A DNA stretch of 64,000 nt from Flavobacteriales bacterium 33_180_T64 (GTDB lineage: Bacteria > Bacteroidota > Bacteroidia > Flavobacteriales > Flavobacteriaceae), in assembly GCA_002162685.1 (NCBI GenBank), contig MAAQ01000017.1, positions 62,001 to 126,000 of the forward strand. The letters are read 5' to 3'. The notes beneath the pieces were generated by a model, which was not told the origin of the DNA, made no database searches, and was given only the letters and a program-made list of their open reading frames with translations. The first letter of the stretch is position 1; every line of letters begins with the position of its first letter. Of the stretch, positions 63,146 through 64,000 are shown one piece after another. The position numbers and the translations under genes were made by a program.

Positions 63146-64000
63146 ATGAACACATTAATTATAAAAAACCTTAGCAAAACCTACCCAAATGGTGTAAAGG
63201 CATTGAATGGAATAAATTTAGAAATTACTAATGGAATGTTTGGTTTGCTCGGAGCAAATGGCGCAGGAAAATCGTCTTTAATGCGTACTATAGCCTCTTT
63301 ACAAGAACCAACTTCCGGAAGTATTACATTTAATAATACAGACATTGTTCAGCAACCTGATGACATTAGAAAACACTTGGGATATTTACCACAAGAGTTT
63401 GGTGTTTATCCGAAGATTTCTGCTGAGAAATTATTGAATCATTTAGCTGTTTTAAAAGGAGTTTTAGATACTAAAATACGTAAAGAACAAGTAACCGCTT
63501 TATTGCAACAAGTAAATTTATATCAACACAGAAAAAAAGCGGTGTATACATTTTCAGGAGGCATGCGTCAACGTTTTGGAATTGCACAAGCCTTATTAGC
63601 AAATCCACAAATCATTATTGTAGATGAGCCAACTGCTGGATTAGACCCAGAGGAGAGCAACCGTTTCTTAAATTTGCTAAGTGAGATTGGAGAGAATGTA
63701 ATTGTTATCCTTTCTACACATATTGTAGAAGACGTTAGAAATTTATGTCCTAAAATGGCCATTCTTTCTAACGGTCAAATTATTTCTATAGGTAATCCAA
63801 CAGAATTGGTTGCAAGTATTGATGGAAAAATTTGGACTAAAATTATTCCTAAAGGTGACTTAAATATTTTTAAAAAATCTTTCGATGTTATTTCTACCAA
63901 ATTAATTGCAGGAGAAACTCAAATACGAGTTATGTCTAACCATAGACCAGAAGTTGGTTTTGACGTTATAACCCCAAATTTAGAGGATTTCTATTTCGCA
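63146..64000 (+). CDS. ABC transporter ATP-binding protein, partial (continues past the window)
   Basis: 285 codons from the ATG at 63146 to the window edge. Motifs: Walker A GANGAGKS at 36-43, Q-loop YLPQEFG, signature FSGGMRQR at about 141, Walker B IIIVDEPTAGLDP, and H-loop STHIVED. After the ABC core a C-terminal regulatory region (WTKIIPKGDLNIFKKSFDVI) follows, typical of exporters paired with an ABC-2 membrane protein. It is divergent from the two-component pair, which might control it. No complete C-terminus is seen. Confidence 0.93.
   Translation, partial: MNTLIIKNLSKTYPNGVKALNGINLEITNGMFGLLGANGAGKSSLMRTIASLQEPTSGSITFNNTDIVQQPDDIRKHLGYLPQEFGVYPKISAEKLLNHLAVLKGVLDTKIRKEQVTALLQQVNLYQHRKKAVYTFSGGMRQRFGIAQALLANPQIIIVDEPTAGLDPEESNRFLNLLSEIGENVIVILSTHIVEDVRNLCPKMAILSNGQIISIGNPTELVASIDGKIWTKIIPKGDLNIFKKSFDVISTKLIAGETQIRVMSNHRPEVGFDVITPNLEDFYFA

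Overview
The window is AT-rich chromosomal DNA from a member of the Flavobacteriaceae (phylum Bacteroidota). The evidence is the recF - TPR - ribH - mutL - rhomboid - lepB - dapB - parB - parA gene order, a methylmalonyl-CoA mutase split into two subunits, bacillithiol synthase BshA, an LptD-type assembly protein, many small Bacteroidota-specific families, and promoters of the Bacteroidota type (TTG, 17-23 bases, TAnnTTTG). Ribosome binding sites are mostly unrecognisable, as usual in this phylum. I see no phage, insertion sequence, CRISPR array or rRNA.

Layout. 1-13.6 kb is conserved core: a cut-off lipoprotein, recF, a membrane TPR protein, ribH, two small paralogous membrane proteins, mutL, two rhomboid proteases, a membrane-anchored phosphodiesterase-fold protein, then a leftward run of DUF6122, WbqC, lepB, dapB, DUF5683, parB and parA. 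13.7-24.2 kb is leftward: an M16 protease, a decayed gene, the methylmalonyl-CoA mutase operon (udk, divIC-like, small subunit, two lipoproteins, large subunit), and a glucose/sorbosone-type dehydrogenase. 24.3-29.0 kb is the accessory region: tRNA-Pro and tRNA-Arg, a beta carbonic anhydrase bounded on its far side by a 47-bp copy of the tRNA-Arg 3' end, and small exported proteins of unknown function. Three of these transcription units are preceded by the same ~150-bp sequence, which carries an 18-bp palindrome. 29.0-38.1 kb holds RNA methyltransferases, a transporter-like protein, a parvulin, RidA and LptD. 38.2-51.6 kb is rightward: amidase, MCE protein, a split Fe-S/CCG redox module, a HAD-fold protein, two bPH2 membrane proteins, PhzF, a GH3/serine-hydrolase fusion and bshA. 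52.5-58.3 kb packs four superfamily 2 helicases and a probable two-hairpin small RNA. 58.4-64 kb holds an unusual zinc-ribbon SDR whose N-terminus looks frameshifted, lpxD, a LytS/LytTR two-component pair and a truncated ABC transporter ATPase.

How they work together. Several neighbours share a compartment or pathway: envelope building (LptD, LpxD, amidase, MCE protein), membrane proteolysis and protein export (LepB, rhomboids, M16 protease), propionyl/methylmalonyl-CoA metabolism, chromosome segregation and repair (ParAB, RecF, MutL), and RNA handling (helicases, RsmE, SpoU-type methyltransferase). The most promising unexplained material is the tRNA-linked region at 24.3-29.0 kb, where a repeated regulatory module sits in front of unrelated cargo genes, and the structured RNA candidate at 53.66-53.75 kb.
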